A stretch of 35,617 nt of DNA, from the NCBI GenBank assembly GCA_026391255.1, contig JAPLDU010000045.1:1-35617 (forward strand), read 5' to 3'. The notes below the pieces were generated by a model, which saw nothing but the letters and a program-made list of their open reading frames with translations, searched no databases and was not told the DNA's origin. Within the stretch, counting starts at the first letter, position 1; each line of letters starts with the position of its first letter. Shown piece by piece: positions 6,665 to 15,060 of the stretch. Origin of the DNA: Bacteroidia bacterium. Lineage in GTDB: Bacteria > Bacteroidota > Bacteroidia > Bacteroidales > JAPLDU01. The position numbers were made by a program, and so were the translations under genes.

Positions 6665-7627
6665 ATGGATTTATCCATCATCATTCCTTTATACAACGAA
6701 GTAGAATCTCTCAATGAGCTGTATCAATGGATAGTCAAATCATTGCAAGATCAATCGTACCAGTATGAAATGATTTTTGTTGATGATGGAAGTTCAGACG
6801 GATCATGGGATGAAGTAAGTAAGTTAAGTAACTCTGATCCACGTGTCAGTGGGATTAAATTCCGCAGAAATTATGGCAAATCGGCGGCACTTTTCTGTGG
6901 ATTCGAGGCAGCTTCCGGAAATGTGGTCATCACCATGGATGCTGACCTGCAGGACAGTCCGGAGGAAATTCCTTCGCTTTACAAAATGATTACTGAAGAA
7001 AAATACGATATGGTCGCCGGTTGGAAGAAGATAAGGCATGACCCCTTTTCCAAAACCTTTCCGAGCAAATTGTGGAATTATACAGCCCGTAAGGTTTCCG
7101 GCCTCAAACTGCATGATTTTAACTGCGGACTGAAAGCTTACAGGCTTGATGTTGTTAAAAGTATTGAAGTATATGGTGAAATGCACCGGTATATTCCTAT
7201 CATTGCAAGCAGAGCCGGCTTCCGGAAAATCGGAGAGAAAATAGTAGTTCACCAGGAAAGGAAATATGGCAAGTCAAAATTCGGAGTCGAACGTATCATC
7301 AAAGGGTTTCTCGATCTTTTATCGCTCAACTTCATTTCAAAATTCAGTAAAAGGCCCATGCATCTTTTCGGAACCCTTGGAATAATCATGTTCCTGTCAG
7401 GTGGTATTGTGTCTGCCTGGATCATTGCAAAAAAAATATACCAGTTGTACCATCACTTACCTATCAGGGAAGTGACCGAACAACCCCTCTTTTATCTTGC
7501 ACTGGTAGCGGTAATTCTGGGAGTACAGCTTTTTGTTGCCGGTTTCCTGGGAGAACTGATCTCCCGTAATTCAACCGAAAGAAATAAATATCACGTTCAA
7601 AGCCGACTGAATATCTCCGGTAAATGA
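6665..7627 (+). CDS. Glycosyltransferase family 2, dolichol-phosphate-mannose-synthase-like, 320 aa
   Basis: Probably transfers a sugar from a nucleotide donor to a polyprenyl phosphate on the cytoplasmic face of the membrane, as in the GtrB/DPM1/ArnC group. The GT-A fold is complete: LSIIIPLYNEVESL at the N-terminus, VDDGSSDGSW (Asp40-Asp41), the metal-binding DADLQD (Asp92-Asp94), then HDFNCGLKAYR, and the basic HQERKYGKSKFG. Two C-terminal membrane segments lie at about residues 236-258 and 277-298. The ATG at 6665 is the natural start. It overlaps the next gene by 4 bases (ATGA), so the two are translationally coupled. The substrate cannot be told from sequence. Confidence 0.9.
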   Translation: MDLSIIIPLYNEVESLNELYQWIVKSLQDQSYQYEMIFVDDGSSDGSWDEVSKLSNSDPRVSGIKFRRNYGKSAALFCGFEAASGNVVITMDADLQDSPEEIPSLYKMITEEKYDMVAGWKKIRHDPFSKTFPSKLWNYTARKVSGLKLHDFNCGLKAYRLDVVKSIEVYGEMHRYIPIIASRAGFRKIGEKIVVHQERKYGKSKFGVERIIKGFLDLLSLNFISKFSKRPMHLFGTLGIIMFLSGGIVSAWIIAKKIYQLYHHLPIREVTEQPLFYLALVAVILGVQLFVAGFLGELISRNSTERNKYHVQSRLNISGK

Positions 7628-8619
7628 TCAGCTTATCCATTGTTGTCCCTGTATTTAACAGGCCTGAGGAAGTCAGGGAATTACTCGAAAGTCTTTCACT
7701 TCAGAAAATGAAAGATTTTGAAGTTATTATCGTGGAGGACGGATCGACCGACAGTTCCGAACAAATAAGCAAATCTTTCAGTAAGAAATTACATCTGAAA
7801 TATTTTTACAAGAGTAATTCAGGCCCCGGCATGTCAAGAAATTATGGGGCTGAAAGATCAGGTGGTGATTACATTATTTTCTTTGATTCAGACTGTATCA
7901 TCCCTGAGGATTATACCCAAACTGTGACGAATGTATTAAATCAGAATTACACAGATGCCTACGGCGGGCCCGACAAGGCTCATCCTTCCTTTTCAAATAT
8001 CCAGAAAGCCATAAATTATTCCATGGTATCGTTTTTAACTACCGGTGGAATCAGGGGTGGTAAGAAATCATTGGATAAGTTTTTTCCGCGTAGTTTCAAC
8101 ATGGGCATTTCCCGCCGTGTGTTTGAAACAACCGGAGGTTTTTCTTCTATGCGGTTCGGTGAAGATATTGATTTCAGCCTGCGTATCCTGCAGGCCGGAT
8201 TTCAGACTGCTCTTATCCCGGAAGCCTTTGTTTACCATAAAAGAAGATCGGATTTCAGATCATTTTTCAAACAGGTATTCAATTCAGGTGTGGCAAGAAT
8301 AAACCTGTTCAGGCGTCACCCCGGATCATTAAAGATAGTACATGTTTTTCCTTCATTATTCATTGCCGGCACTTTACTGCTGGTCATTATTTCTTTTATT
8401 GCAGGAGCTGTCTTCCTGTTACCGGTATTTCTGTATTGCCTGCTGTTGTTTATTGATTCATGGTTCAGAAACAGGAATTTTACTGTGGCCGCATTATCAG
8501 TAATCGCCGGGATTGAACAGGTATTTGCTTACGGACTGGGGTTTATTTTAGCTGCCTGGAAACGACTGGTTCTGAAACAGGGTGAGTTTCATGCTTACCG
8601 GAAGAACTTTTATAAATAA
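7624..8619 (+). CDS. Glycosyltransferase family 2, 331 aa
   Basis: Inverting GT-A glycosyltransferase. It shows LSIVVPVFNRPEEVRELLES at the N-terminus, VEDGSTDSSE, the metal-binding DSD (Asp88-Asp90 in IIFFDSDCIIP), an acceptor-region GGF followed by RFGEDIDFSLRILQAGF (the GED motif typical of this group), and a hydrophobic C-terminal region (about residues 240-285) that should anchor it in the membrane. It starts inside the last codons of the preceding glycosyltransferase (ATGA overlap) and ends 6 bases before the next one, so all three probably form one transcription unit for a surface glycan. Donor and acceptor are unknown. Confidence 0.9.
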   Translation: MISLSIVVPVFNRPEEVRELLESLSLQKMKDFEVIIVEDGSTDSSEQISKSFSKKLHLKYFYKSNSGPGMSRNYGAERSGGDYIIFFDSDCIIPEDYTQTVTNVLNQNYTDAYGGPDKAHPSFSNIQKAINYSMVSFLTTGGIRGGKKSLDKFFPRSFNMGISRRVFETTGGFSSMRFGEDIDFSLRILQAGFQTALIPEAFVYHKRRSDFRSFFKQVFNSGVARINLFRRHPGSLKIVHVFPSLFIAGTLLLVIISFIAGAVFLLPVFLYCLLLFIDSWFRNRNFTVAALSVIAGIEQVFAYGLGFILAAWKRLVLKQGEFHAYRKNFYK

Positions 8620-8625
8620 GCAGAA

Positions 8626-9534
8626 ATGAAATTATCCGTAATCATCTGCACATACAACCGGGCTATATTCCTTCCGGATGCACTCGAAAGTATTGCATCT
8701 CAAGACATTGAACAATCTCAGTTTGAACTTATCCTTATAGATAACAATTCAACAGATAACACCAGGGAAGTATGCCAGGTTTTCGAGACTAACCATCCTG
8801 GTCTTATTTTCAAGTATTTTAAAGAAACAAAACAAGGACTGTCGTTTGCCAGAAACAGGGGAATAGCCGAATCAAAAGGCGACCTGATTGCATTTATCGA
8901 TGATGATGCCGTGGCAGAAACAAGTTATGTCCGTAATATTATCAAGGCATTTGCTCTTCATCCGGAATGTGATGCCGTTGGCGGGAAAGTGCTTCCTGTT
9001 TACCCGGGTAATGCTGAACCTCCGTGGATGTCAAAATATATTGAAGGAGTGGTTTCAAAAGTTGACTATGGAAATGAAGCATCAGAATTTTTCAGGAAAA
9101 AATACCCGGTTGGCTGTAATATGATCTTCCGTAAAGAAATATTTGCCGAACTGGGTGGATTTAATGAGGATCTGAAGTTCCGGAGCGATGATAAATTTAT
9201 TTTTCTGAAACTCAGGGAACACAGGAAAAGGATACTGTACTCGCCTGATATTGTTGTTCATCATGTGATTGATGCATCACGGCTGACTTTTGAATTCATC
9301 AGGAAACTTTGCCACCAGATTGGCGGAACTGAGCGTATCAGGCTAAAAGACAGCATTCCGGGACTTTTCTCCAAATTATGTGAATATGTCTGGAAAATGC
9401 TGGCCGCATTTGTTCTTGCTCTCATTTTTATTATGAAAGGTCAAAAGGGAAAAGCCAGCTATATCCTGTTAGTCAGGTGGTTTATTCTCACCGGTTTCTT
9501 CAGAAGTGTCCGCTACATCAGGCAGAAATACTGA
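8626..9534 (+). CDS. Glycosyltransferase family 2 (WcaA-like), 302 aa
   Basis: Third GT-A enzyme of the cluster. Motifs are LSVIICTYNRAIFLPDALES, LIDNNSTDNTREV, GLSFARNRGI, the metal-binding DDD (Asp92-Asp94 in AFIDDDAV), VGCNMIFRKEIFAELGGFNE and the following RSDDKFIFLKLREH. A hydrophobic stretch at about residues 250-267 (MLAAFVLALIFIMKG) suggests membrane association. It runs 66 bases into the oppositely oriented recF gene, so the two overlap tail to tail with no room for a terminator between them. The last residues (about 281-302) are encoded entirely within the overlap. Confidence 0.9.
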   Translation: MKLSVIICTYNRAIFLPDALESIASQDIEQSQFELILIDNNSTDNTREVCQVFETNHPGLIFKYFKETKQGLSFARNRGIAESKGDLIAFIDDDAVAETSYVRNIIKAFALHPECDAVGGKVLPVYPGNAEPPWMSKYIEGVVSKVDYGNEASEFFRKKYPVGCNMIFRKEIFAELGGFNEDLKFRSDDKFIFLKLREHRKRILYSPDIVVHHVIDASRLTFEFIRKLCHQIGGTERIRLKDSIPGLFSKLCEYVWKMLAAFVLALIFIMKGQKGKASYILLVRWFILTGFFRSVRYIRQKY

Positions 9535-10638
9535 TTCCTGTCCGGCCAGTTGCCCATAATCAATGGTAAAAATTAGGTTGTCACTGTGAATATCATGGAG
9601 TATCTCATGTAACCTGGCAGGATTGGTATCAGTGATAAATATCTGTCCGAAATTATTCTCTGCCACTAATTTTACAATTTGCTTCACCCGTGAACGGTCT
9701 AATTTATCGAAAATATCATCTAATAAAAGAATAGGTTTGAACCCGTTCACTTCACTGATAAAATTAAACTGGGCCAGCTTAAGCGCTACCAGGAAAGTCT
9801 TCTGCTGACCTTGTGAGCCGGTTAGTTTGATGGGATGTCCTTTTATCCTGAAGTCAAGATCATCTTTGTGTATGCCCTGGGATGTATATTGCAGGGCAAG
9901 ATCCCTTGACAATGAATTATCGAGCAGTGTTCTGAAATCATTCCCGACAAGTTGCGAATTATAATTGATCTGAACATCTTCCAGTCCTGATGAAATCAGT
10001 TGATAAAAATCTCTGAAAACAGGAAGAAATCGTTCACTAAACCTCATTCTTTTTTCCTTGATGGGCTCACCAAACATGACAAGTTGTTCATTCCAGAGAT
10101 CAATGGCATCTTTATCATTATTGCCAGTTGATGTCATTTGTTTAAGCAGGATATTCCTCTGTTGCAGGGCACGGTTATACCTGATCAGATCCTCGAGGTA
10201 CTTTTTGTCATACTGGGAAATAACATTGTTGATGAATTTGCGTCTTTCCTCGCTTCCTTCGGATATTAGAGCGATATCGGCAGGTGAAATCATAACCAGC
10301 GGAATAAAACCGATATGATCGGATAGTTTGTCATATTCCACCTTGTTTCGCCTGAATTGCTTATGCTGATTCCTGCGTATACCACAGTAAATATTCTCAG
10401 TGGCTCCATCCCGGTCAAACCCGCCCTGGATCAGGAAAAAATTTTCTTCGTGATGAATGTTATGACTGTCAACCGGATCAAAATAACTCTTACAAAACGA
10501 CAGATAATAAATAGCATCGAGCAAATTTGTCTTCCCCACCCCATTGTAACCGACAAAGCAATTGATCTTTGGGGAAAATTCAAGTTGTATATTCCTGTAA
10601 TTTTTAAAATTAATCAGCGATAAGTTCCGGAGATGCAT
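9469..10638 (-). CDS. recF: DNA replication and repair protein RecF, 389 aa
   Basis: SMC-like ATPase that binds gapped DNA and, with RecO and RecR, helps load RecA. The ABC-type head is clear: MHLRNLSLINFKNYRNI, Walker A GYNGVGKTN (residues 30-38), the signature region LTGSQGQQKTFLVALKLAQF, and Walker B ILLLDDIFDKLD with the D-loop. The protein is slightly longer than the usual 360-370 residues; the extra part is a polar tail (after ESVFLPDV), most of it encoded in the 66-base overlap with the glycosyltransferase gene. It starts at ATG 10638 with a -7 box about 20 bases upstream. Confidence 0.95.
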   Translation of the reverse strand: MHLRNLSLINFKNYRNIQLEFSPKINCFVGYNGVGKTNLLDAIYYLSFCKSYFDPVDSHNIHHEENFFLIQGGFDRDGATENIYCGIRRNQHKQFRRNKVEYDKLSDHIGFIPLVMISPADIALISEGSEERRKFINNVISQYDKKYLEDLIRYNRALQQRNILLKQMTSTGNNDKDAIDLWNEQLVMFGEPIKEKRMRFSERFLPVFRDFYQLISSGLEDVQINYNSQLVGNDFRTLLDNSLSRDLALQYTSQGIHKDDLDFRIKGHPIKLTGSQGQQKTFLVALKLAQFNFISEVNGFKPILLLDDIFDKLDRSRVKQIVKLVAENNFGQIFITDTNPARLHEILHDIHSDNLIFTIDYGQLAGQESVFLPDVADTSEETGENKPPD

Positions 10639-10658
10639 GTTATAAATCTTTGAAACGG

Positions 10659-10666
10659 CAAATGTA
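10659..10666 (-). promoter_or_regulatory. Predicted -7 box for recF
   Basis: The minus strand reads TACATTTG followed by C, a full match to TAnnTTTGY, 20 bases upstream of the recF ATG. No clear -33 element. Prediction from motif only. Confidence 0.5.
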
Positions 10667-10692
10667 AATCAATTGCTTTTGAAAATTATCAG

Positions 10693-10764
10693 TTCATAAA
10701 GCTTGTAAAGTTCGTAAAGTTCATAAAATTCATAAAGTTTGTAAAGTTCATAAAGTTCATAAAG
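10693..10764. repeat. Nonamer tandem array (TTCATAAAG type), eight units
   Basis: Eight phased 9-base units: TTCATAAAG, CTTGTAAAG, TTCGTAAAG, TTCATAAAA, TTCATAAAG, TTTGTAAAG, TTCATAAAG, TTCATAAAG. The same nonamer occurs in at least seven other gaps of this window on both strands. It lies in the 307-base gap between recF and the TPR gene, with the octamer array after it. Confidence 0.95.
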
Positions 10765-10773
10765 TTATAACCA

Positions 10774-10865
10774 TCGCCTACTCGCTTAGTTCGCCTGGTC
10801 GCTTAGTCCCTCAGTCTCTTAGTCTCTCAGTCTCTTGTTCTCCTATTGCCTAGTGCCTGTTGCCT
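10774..10865. repeat. Octamer/heptamer word array, copy 2 (TCGCTTAG-type)
   Basis: Words in order: TCGCCTAC, TCGCTTAG, TCGCCTGG, TCGCTTAG, TCCCTCAG, TCTCTTAG, TCTCTCAG, then heptamers ending in ATTGCCT, AGTGCCT, GTTGCCT. The octamer series matches the one at 4843-4882. GC content is higher than in the flanks. It is not coding. Confidence 0.8.
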
Positions 10866-10891
10866 GTTTCAAAAAATATATTCATTGAAAT

Positions 10892-10923
10892 TTTGATTTC
10901 TTGGACAAATTTTTTAATTTTGC
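10892..10923 (+). promoter_or_regulatory. Promoter of the TPR gene
   Basis: TTTG (10892-10895), a 19-base spacer, then TAATTTTG (10915-10922) followed by C. This is a full match to the Bacteroidetes primary sigma consensus TTTG-N19-21-TAnnTTTGY, 23 bases upstream of the ATG at 10946. Confidence 0.75.
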
Positions 10924-10945
10924 GCAAATTTTGTAAAAATATCTG

Positions 10946-11632
10946 ATGTCAAAGAGTAAAAAAGAAACCAAAGACGAAGGGTTAGAACTGGTTGAAGGTG
11001 CGCTTTCCAAAGGGGAAAGATTTATTGAAGAAAACCAGAAAACCATTACGATTGTAATTGTCGCGATAGTAGCCGTTGTTGCTATTTACCTGGCTTTTAA
11101 TCGTTTTTATGTAAAACCGAAAGAAGACGAAGCCCGTAAACAGATGTTTGTTGCAGAACAATATTTTGAACGGGACTCCTTTAAACTTGCCATAAACGGT
11201 GATGGAAACTACCTTGGTTTCCAGGATATCATCAAGGAATATGGAATAACTAAATCAGCCAACCTGGCTCATTATTATTTAGGAATTTCTTATCTCAAGA
11301 TGGGTAAATATGATAATGCCATTGAGCAATTGAAGAAATTTAGCGGCGATAAAAAAATGCTGGGACCGGAAGCAAAAGGTGCCATCGGTGATGCATTGAT
11401 GGAATTGAACAAGACTGATGAAGCTATTGACTATTACCTGAAAGCAGCAGTGGAAGATAATGAATTTCTGGCTCCTTATTATTTAATGAAAGCAGGATTA
11501 GCTTATGAAGAAAAAGGAGAATTTAAAAAAGCCCTTGGTCTCTATGACAAAATAAATACCGATTATAAAAAATCAAATGAAGGTAGATATATTGATAAGT
11601 ATATCCAGAGGGCAAAACTTAAGATCAAATAA
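10946..11632 (+). CDS. Membrane-anchored tetratricopeptide-repeat protein, 228 aa
   Basis: A short charged N-terminus (MSKSKKETKDEG) is followed by one transmembrane helix at about residues 34-52 (ITIVIVAIVAVVAIYLAF). The rest of the protein is TPR-like: HYYLGISYLKMGKYDNAIEQ, then GDALMELNKTDEAIDYYLKA and KAGLAYEEKGEFKKALGLYD. The topology resembles YfgM-type proteins that hold a TPR domain in the periplasm and interact with export machinery, but that role is inference. Its position between recF and ribH is one I recall as common in Bacteroidetes. The stop codon runs straight into a nonamer repeat (GTTCATAAAG). Confidence 0.88.
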   Translation: MSKSKKETKDEGLELVEGALSKGERFIEENQKTITIVIVAIVAVVAIYLAFNRFYVKPKEDEARKQMFVAEQYFERDSFKLAINGDGNYLGFQDIIKEYGITKSANLAHYYLGISYLKMGKYDNAIEQLKKFSGDKKMLGPEAKGAIGDALMELNKTDEAIDYYLKAAVEDNEFLAPYYLMKAGLAYEEKGEFKKALGLYDKINTDYKKSNEGRYIDKYIQRAKLKIK

Positions 11633-11716
11633 GTTCATAAAGTTTATAAAGTCTTCATTTTTAAGTGGTCGGACATAACTCATTCCGCCTTAGGCGGATC
11701 ATAACTCATAACTCAA
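11633..11716. repeat. Nonamer and heptamer words with an embedded GC hairpin
   Basis: Nonamers TTCATAAAG and TTTATAAAG directly follow the TPR stop codon. After an unrelated stretch come CATAACT heptamers interrupted by a perfect hairpin TCCGCC-TTA-GGCGGA (11684-11698). No T-run follows the hairpin, so it is not a standard intrinsic terminator. The tract lies between the TPR gene and ribH. Confidence 0.75.
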
Positions 11717-11734
11717 AGTTATTAATCGTTGCTT

Positions 11735-12223
11735 ATGTCTTCTAAAAAGAAGAATCTTTCAGAGTACGATTTGGAAAATGTTCCGGGTGCCGAAAATATG
11801 AAGATGGGCATTGTGGTATCGGAATGGCATCCTGAAGTAACCGGCGCCCTGCTTGAAGGTGCTGTTTCCACCCTGAAAAAACATGGTTGCAGTGATGATA
11901 ATATTATCATCCGTTGGGTACCGGGAAGTTTTGAACTTACCCTCGCTGCAAAATTCTTTGCCGATCATACATTTGTTGATGCCGTGATAGTACTGTGCTG
12001 TGTAATACAGGGTGAGACCAGGCATTTTAATTATATATGCCAGAGTATTATCCAGGGAATTACCCAACTGAACCTGAAATATGGCATGCCTTTTACTTTC
12101 GGGGTGCTTACTACTGACACACTGCAACAGGCAATCGACCGGTCAGGTGGAAAATATGGTAATAAGGGCATTGAGACCGCCATTGCCGCCATCAAAATGG
12201 TGGCCCTGCAAAACAGTTTCTGA
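11735..12223 (+). CDS. ribH: 6,7-dimethyl-8-ribityllumazine synthase, 162 aa
   Basis: Penultimate step of riboflavin synthesis: condenses 5-amino-6-ribitylaminouracil with 3,4-dihydroxy-2-butanone-4-phosphate. The motifs are in family order: VVSEWHPEVTGALLEGA (aromatic stacking residue Trp), WVPGSFELTLAA, VIQGETRHFNYIC with the catalytic His, FGVLTTDTLQQAIDRSGG and the C-terminal NKGIETAIAAIKM. The length is typical for the icosahedral/pentameric enzyme. I chose ATG 11735 (MSSKKKN) rather than an upstream TTG two codons earlier. No FMN riboswitch is visible upstream. The gene converges on the next one with an 8-base gap. Confidence 0.97.
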   Translation: MSSKKKNLSEYDLENVPGAENMKMGIVVSEWHPEVTGALLEGAVSTLKKHGCSDDNIIIRWVPGSFELTLAAKFFADHTFVDAVIVLCCVIQGETRHFNYICQSIIQGITQLNLKYGMPFTFGVLTTDTLQQAIDRSGGKYGNKGIETAIAAIKMVALQNSF

Positions 12224-12231
12224 TAAATCTT

Positions 12232-12873
12232 CTACTTGCTGTTTAAATCGCCATTAAATAAAGCCTTGAAGAATTGCGCCCAGGCAATGGGATTGAATAT
12301 ATTGTAGGTTGGAATCTGACCCCACGAATACATCTGGTTGTATCTTTGCTGCATAGTATATTTGTAGTTCAAATCTGCATCAACAGGATACTCACCTTTA
12401 TTATAACCGGATATGATCATTTTCTGTAAGGATTCCAGGTTTTTATTTGCTCTTGTCATATCATCATCCGGAGGATTGTAAGCGGCCACATCGGCGACAA
12501 ATGTCTGGTAACTGATCCAGGAATACACAGTAGCTTCCTTAAGCAGAATAGTATCCCTTATCATCCTGATATCCTGCCATAAAAACTGGTTCTCGTTGCC
12601 GGAAGGAATAACAAAGCGCTTCCGTTTATAACCAATACACGAAAAAACAAGGGTATCGCTTTCACGGGCAACAATGGAATAAAATCCGGATTTATCACTC
12701 ACTGTACCACGGCGGGAATTTTTAACAATTATGTGGATATATGAGAGATATTCTGTACTGTCGTTACTAATCAAACCATATACCTGTATCACTTTACGTT
12801 CCTGGGCATGACATGAAATGACCGGGAATAAAGAAACCAAAATTATAACGGCCAGGTAGACTTTCCTAATCAC
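12232..12873 (-). CDS. Exported protein with CarboxypepD_reg-like domain, 213 aa
   Basis: N-terminal signal peptide (RKVYLAVIILVSLFPVISC, then HAQE), with cleavage likely after CHA, or after the Cys if lipidated. A beta-sandwich CarboxypepD_reg-like domain follows (IQVYGLISNDSTEYLSYIHI, KNSRRGTVSDKSGFYSIV, DTLVFSCIGYKRKRF). This is the module found at the N-terminus of TonB-dependent outer-membrane receptors, here without the barrel. The C-terminal half has no recognised motif. The start codon is GTG; no in-frame ATG lies close upstream. Function unknown. It is convergent with ribH. Confidence 0.8.
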   Translation of the reverse strand: MIRKVYLAVIILVSLFPVISCHAQERKVIQVYGLISNDSTEYLSYIHIIVKNSRRGTVSDKSGFYSIVARESDTLVFSCIGYKRKRFVIPSGNENQFLWQDIRMIRDTILLKEATVYSWISYQTFVADVAAYNPPDDDMTRANKNLESLQKMIISGYNKGEYPVDADLNYKYTMQQRYNQMYSWGQIPTYNIFNPIAWAQFFKALFNGDLNSK

Positions 12874-12946
12874 AATGAATAAACGGATAAAGAGTGCAAA
12901 TAGTGCTGACGTATGACAATGGCAAACAGATACAGGAATGTTTAAT

Positions 12947-13492
12947 TCAGACCAGGTATTTTTTTTTTGTAGTGATCTCAGTCTGGGATAGCTTTAGCAA
13001 AGTGATTACCTTGTCAGCATTGAAATTCAGAACATTAATGTTTTTTGCATCCCGGTAAGTACTAATCGCCTGATTGTAAAATTCCCTTTCACTAACCGAC
13101 ATCTTAAATTTTTTGAATAAATCATAGCCATGATCAGCAACAAAACTGCTTCTGCACAGGTTTCCGATGTCTTTTATTTCCATTTCCTGAAGTACCTGAT
13201 TGGAAGCCTCTTTTGAAATCAGATCGGTCAATCTGTACGCCTGTGCCAACAACTGTATTTTCTTTAGCAACATTTCCAGTTCTTTCATTCCAAAAAAAGT
13301 AACTGAACCTTTTACTTTGTGTGCAATTTCTGCCAGCTTCATCCATTCCTTTGACACAAGGTATTTTTGTAAAAGACTTATGAATTCATCTACCTGGTTA
13401 ATATAAATATCTATAATCAAATGTATCAATTCATTATCCAGACCAAGGCTCCTGGTAAAATCAAGATCAATGATTTCATTATCTCTTTTCAT
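12947..13492 (-). CDS. HPt-domain protein (stand-alone), 181 aa
   Basis: N-terminal two thirds fit a histidine phosphotransfer four-helix bundle: helices around DNELIHLIIDIYINQVDEFI and LQKYLVSKEWMKLAEIAHKV, with the phospho-accepting His58 in the AHKVKGSVTFFG motif, then ELEMLLKKIQLLAQ. In phosphorelays such domains pass phosphate between response-regulator receivers. About 90 further residues form a helical, Lys/Asn-rich tail with no motif that I recognise. There is no histidine kinase or response regulator in this window, so its partner must be elsewhere. The start is ATG 13492. Confidence 0.8.
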   Translation of the reverse strand: MKRDNEIIDLDFTRSLGLDNELIHLIIDIYINQVDEFISLLQKYLVSKEWMKLAEIAHKVKGSVTFFGMKELEMLLKKIQLLAQAYRLTDLISKEASNQVLQEMEIKDIGNLCRSSFVADHGYDLFKKFKMSVSEREFYNQAISTYRDAKNINVLNFNADKVITLLKLSQTEITTKKKYLV

Positions 13493-13699
13493 AATAAAAG
13501 TCTTAAACCTTCTGTCATTTGCAGAATAAAAAATCTGTTCCTCAGCAGAATAATAATTAACCGATTAATAATGCTGATTTAATTTTGTCTTTTCACAGGT
13601 CAATATTTCCAGAATAATAAGCAGTCAAACTTACTTAATTTATTTGACAAATATGACGAGTAACATATTACATCAACAGACCAGGATAGCATTTATAGC

Positions 13700-13708
13700 T
13701 ATATTTGT
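13700..13708 (+). promoter_or_regulatory. Predicted -7 box for gcvT
   Basis: TATATTTGT matches TAnnTTTGY and lies 29 bases upstream of the gcvT ATG at 13738. No convincing -33 TTTG. The rest of the gap 13493-13699 contains nothing that I can identify; in particular there is no glycine-riboswitch core. Confidence 0.5.
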
Positions 13709-13737
13709 CAGATTCAAACGAATTAATTTTCAAAATA

Positions 13738-14844
13738 ATGAAAAATACCTCTTTTTACAATTTTCATATTGAAGCAGGTGCCAGGATGGCGCCATTTGCC
13801 GGTTATTATATGCCCATAGAGTACACCGGTGTGAATGATGAACATATTGCTGTAAGAAATGCACTTGGTGTTTTTGATGTTTCCCATATGGGTGAGATAT
13901 GGGTAAAAGGGCCAAAAGCATTTGATTTTGTACAATACATGACATCAAATGATGTTTCAGCATTATGGGATGGTAAAGTACAGTATTCATGTTTTCCGAA
14001 CGGAAAGGGAGGAATTGTGGATGATCTTTTAGTGTACCGTTTCAGCGCTGATGTTTATTTACTGGTAGTAAATGCTGCCAACATTGACAAGGATTGGGAA
14101 TGGTTATGCCTGAACGCTGAAAAGAAAGGACTTGTCATTGGAAAAGAACTTTATAATGCATCTGATGAAATATCGCAGCTTGCAATTCAAGGTCCCCTGG
14201 CATTGCAGGCAATGCTAAAACTTACAGATACTCCTATCCTGGATATGGAATATTACACTTTCAAAAAAATCGATTTTGCCGGAATCAAACAACTGATTTT
14301 TTCTACCACCGGTTATACTGGTGCAGGTGGTTGTGAGATTTATGTGGCAAATGAAGACGGTCCAAAATTATGGAAAGCGGTTTTTGAAGCCGGGAAAGAA
14401 TTTGGCATTAAACCTATTGGCCTGGCTGCCCGTGATACCCTGAGACTTGAAATGGGATTCTGCCTTTATGGTAACGATATTGATGATACAACATCACCGA
14501 TTGAAGCCGGATTAGGATGGATCACAAAATTCACTGATCAAAAGAACTTTATTGATAAAGAATTATTACTGAAACAAAAAAATGAAGGCGTCGTTCAAAA
14601 ACTGATCGGTTTTGAAATGATCGAACGTGGTATTCCACGTCACCACTACGAAATCGTCAATGAGAAGGACGAAATTATCGGACATGTAACATCCGGTACT
14701 ATGTCTCCCATGCTGCAAAAGGGAATCGGAATGGGTTATGTCCAGACTGCTTACGCAAAAACCGGTACTGAAATATTTATTAAAATAAGGAATAAGAACC
14801 TGAAGGCCAAAGTAGTAAAATTCCCATTCTACAAAAAGCAGTAA
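13738..14844 (+). CDS. gcvT: Aminomethyltransferase (glycine cleavage T protein), 368 aa
   Basis: Transfers the aminomethyl carbon of glycine from the H-protein lipoyl arm to tetrahydrofolate, releasing ammonia. Hallmarks are [16 protein letters not shown] near the start, [15 protein letters not shown], the catalytic Asp region [45 protein letters not shown], and the C-terminal [20 protein letters not shown]. Length and motif order are normal. I chose ATG 13738 (MKNTSFY) because the -7 promoter box lies just upstream. No other glycine cleavage gene is in the window, so the system is split across the chromosome. Confidence 0.96.
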   Translation: MKNTSFYNFHIEAGARMAPFAGYYMPIEYTGVNDEHIAVRNALGVFDVSHMGEIWVKGPKAFDFVQYMTSNDVSALWDGKVQYSCFPNGKGGIVDDLLVYRFSADVYLLVVNAANIDKDWEWLCLNAEKKGLVIGKELYNASDEISQLAIQGPLALQAMLKLTDTPILDMEYYTFKKIDFAGIKQLIFSTTGYTGAGGCEIYVANEDGPKLWKAVFEAGKEFGIKPIGLAARDTLRLEMGFCLYGNDIDDTTSPIEAGLGWITKFTDQKNFIDKELLLKQKNEGVVQKLIGFEMIERGIPRHHYEIVNEKDEIIGHVTSGTMSPMLQKGIGMGYVQTAYAKTGTEIFIKIRNKNLKAKVVKFPFYKKQ

Positions 14845-14845
14845 A

Positions 14846-14920
14846 GGCATTAGGCACTAGGCACTAGTGACAAGACAATTTGAAAATGAGACAATTTGAA
14901 AATTTGAAAATGCTTTAAAT
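14846..14920. repeat. TAGGCAC and TTTGAAAAT word tract after gcvT
   Basis: Directly after the gcvT stop: ATTAGGCACTAGGCACTAG (period 7), then ACAATTTGAAAATGAG and ACAATTTGAAAATTTGAAAA (period about 9). The remaining bases to 15060 hold no gene that I can support. The TTTGAAAAT word also ends the dispersed element at 15061-15165 and recurs at 35540-35575. Confidence 0.75.
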
Positions 14921-15060
14921 TCAGGTTATTAATTTTGTTCAATGTTTAGTTTATGTTTCAATATTAAGTTGTCACTACACTAACAACAAATCTTTAGAAA
15001 TATATCGTTCTGATAATAGTTAGTAAAATATTATGTTCATCAAGTTATACAAAGTGCCTA

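Noticed and set aside
6824-7252. 142-codon minus-strand frame inside the first glycosyltransferase
   Set aside because: Antisense shadow of a conserved GT2 domain with no recognisable domain of its own.
11684-11698. Intrinsic terminator after the TPR gene
   Set aside because: The hairpin TCCGCC-TTA-GGCGGA is perfect but has no T-run after it and is embedded in CATAACT words on both sides.
13493-13737. Glycine riboswitch upstream of gcvT
   Set aside because: I could not find the conserved GGAGAG-like aptamer core or tandem helices; only a -7 box is visible.
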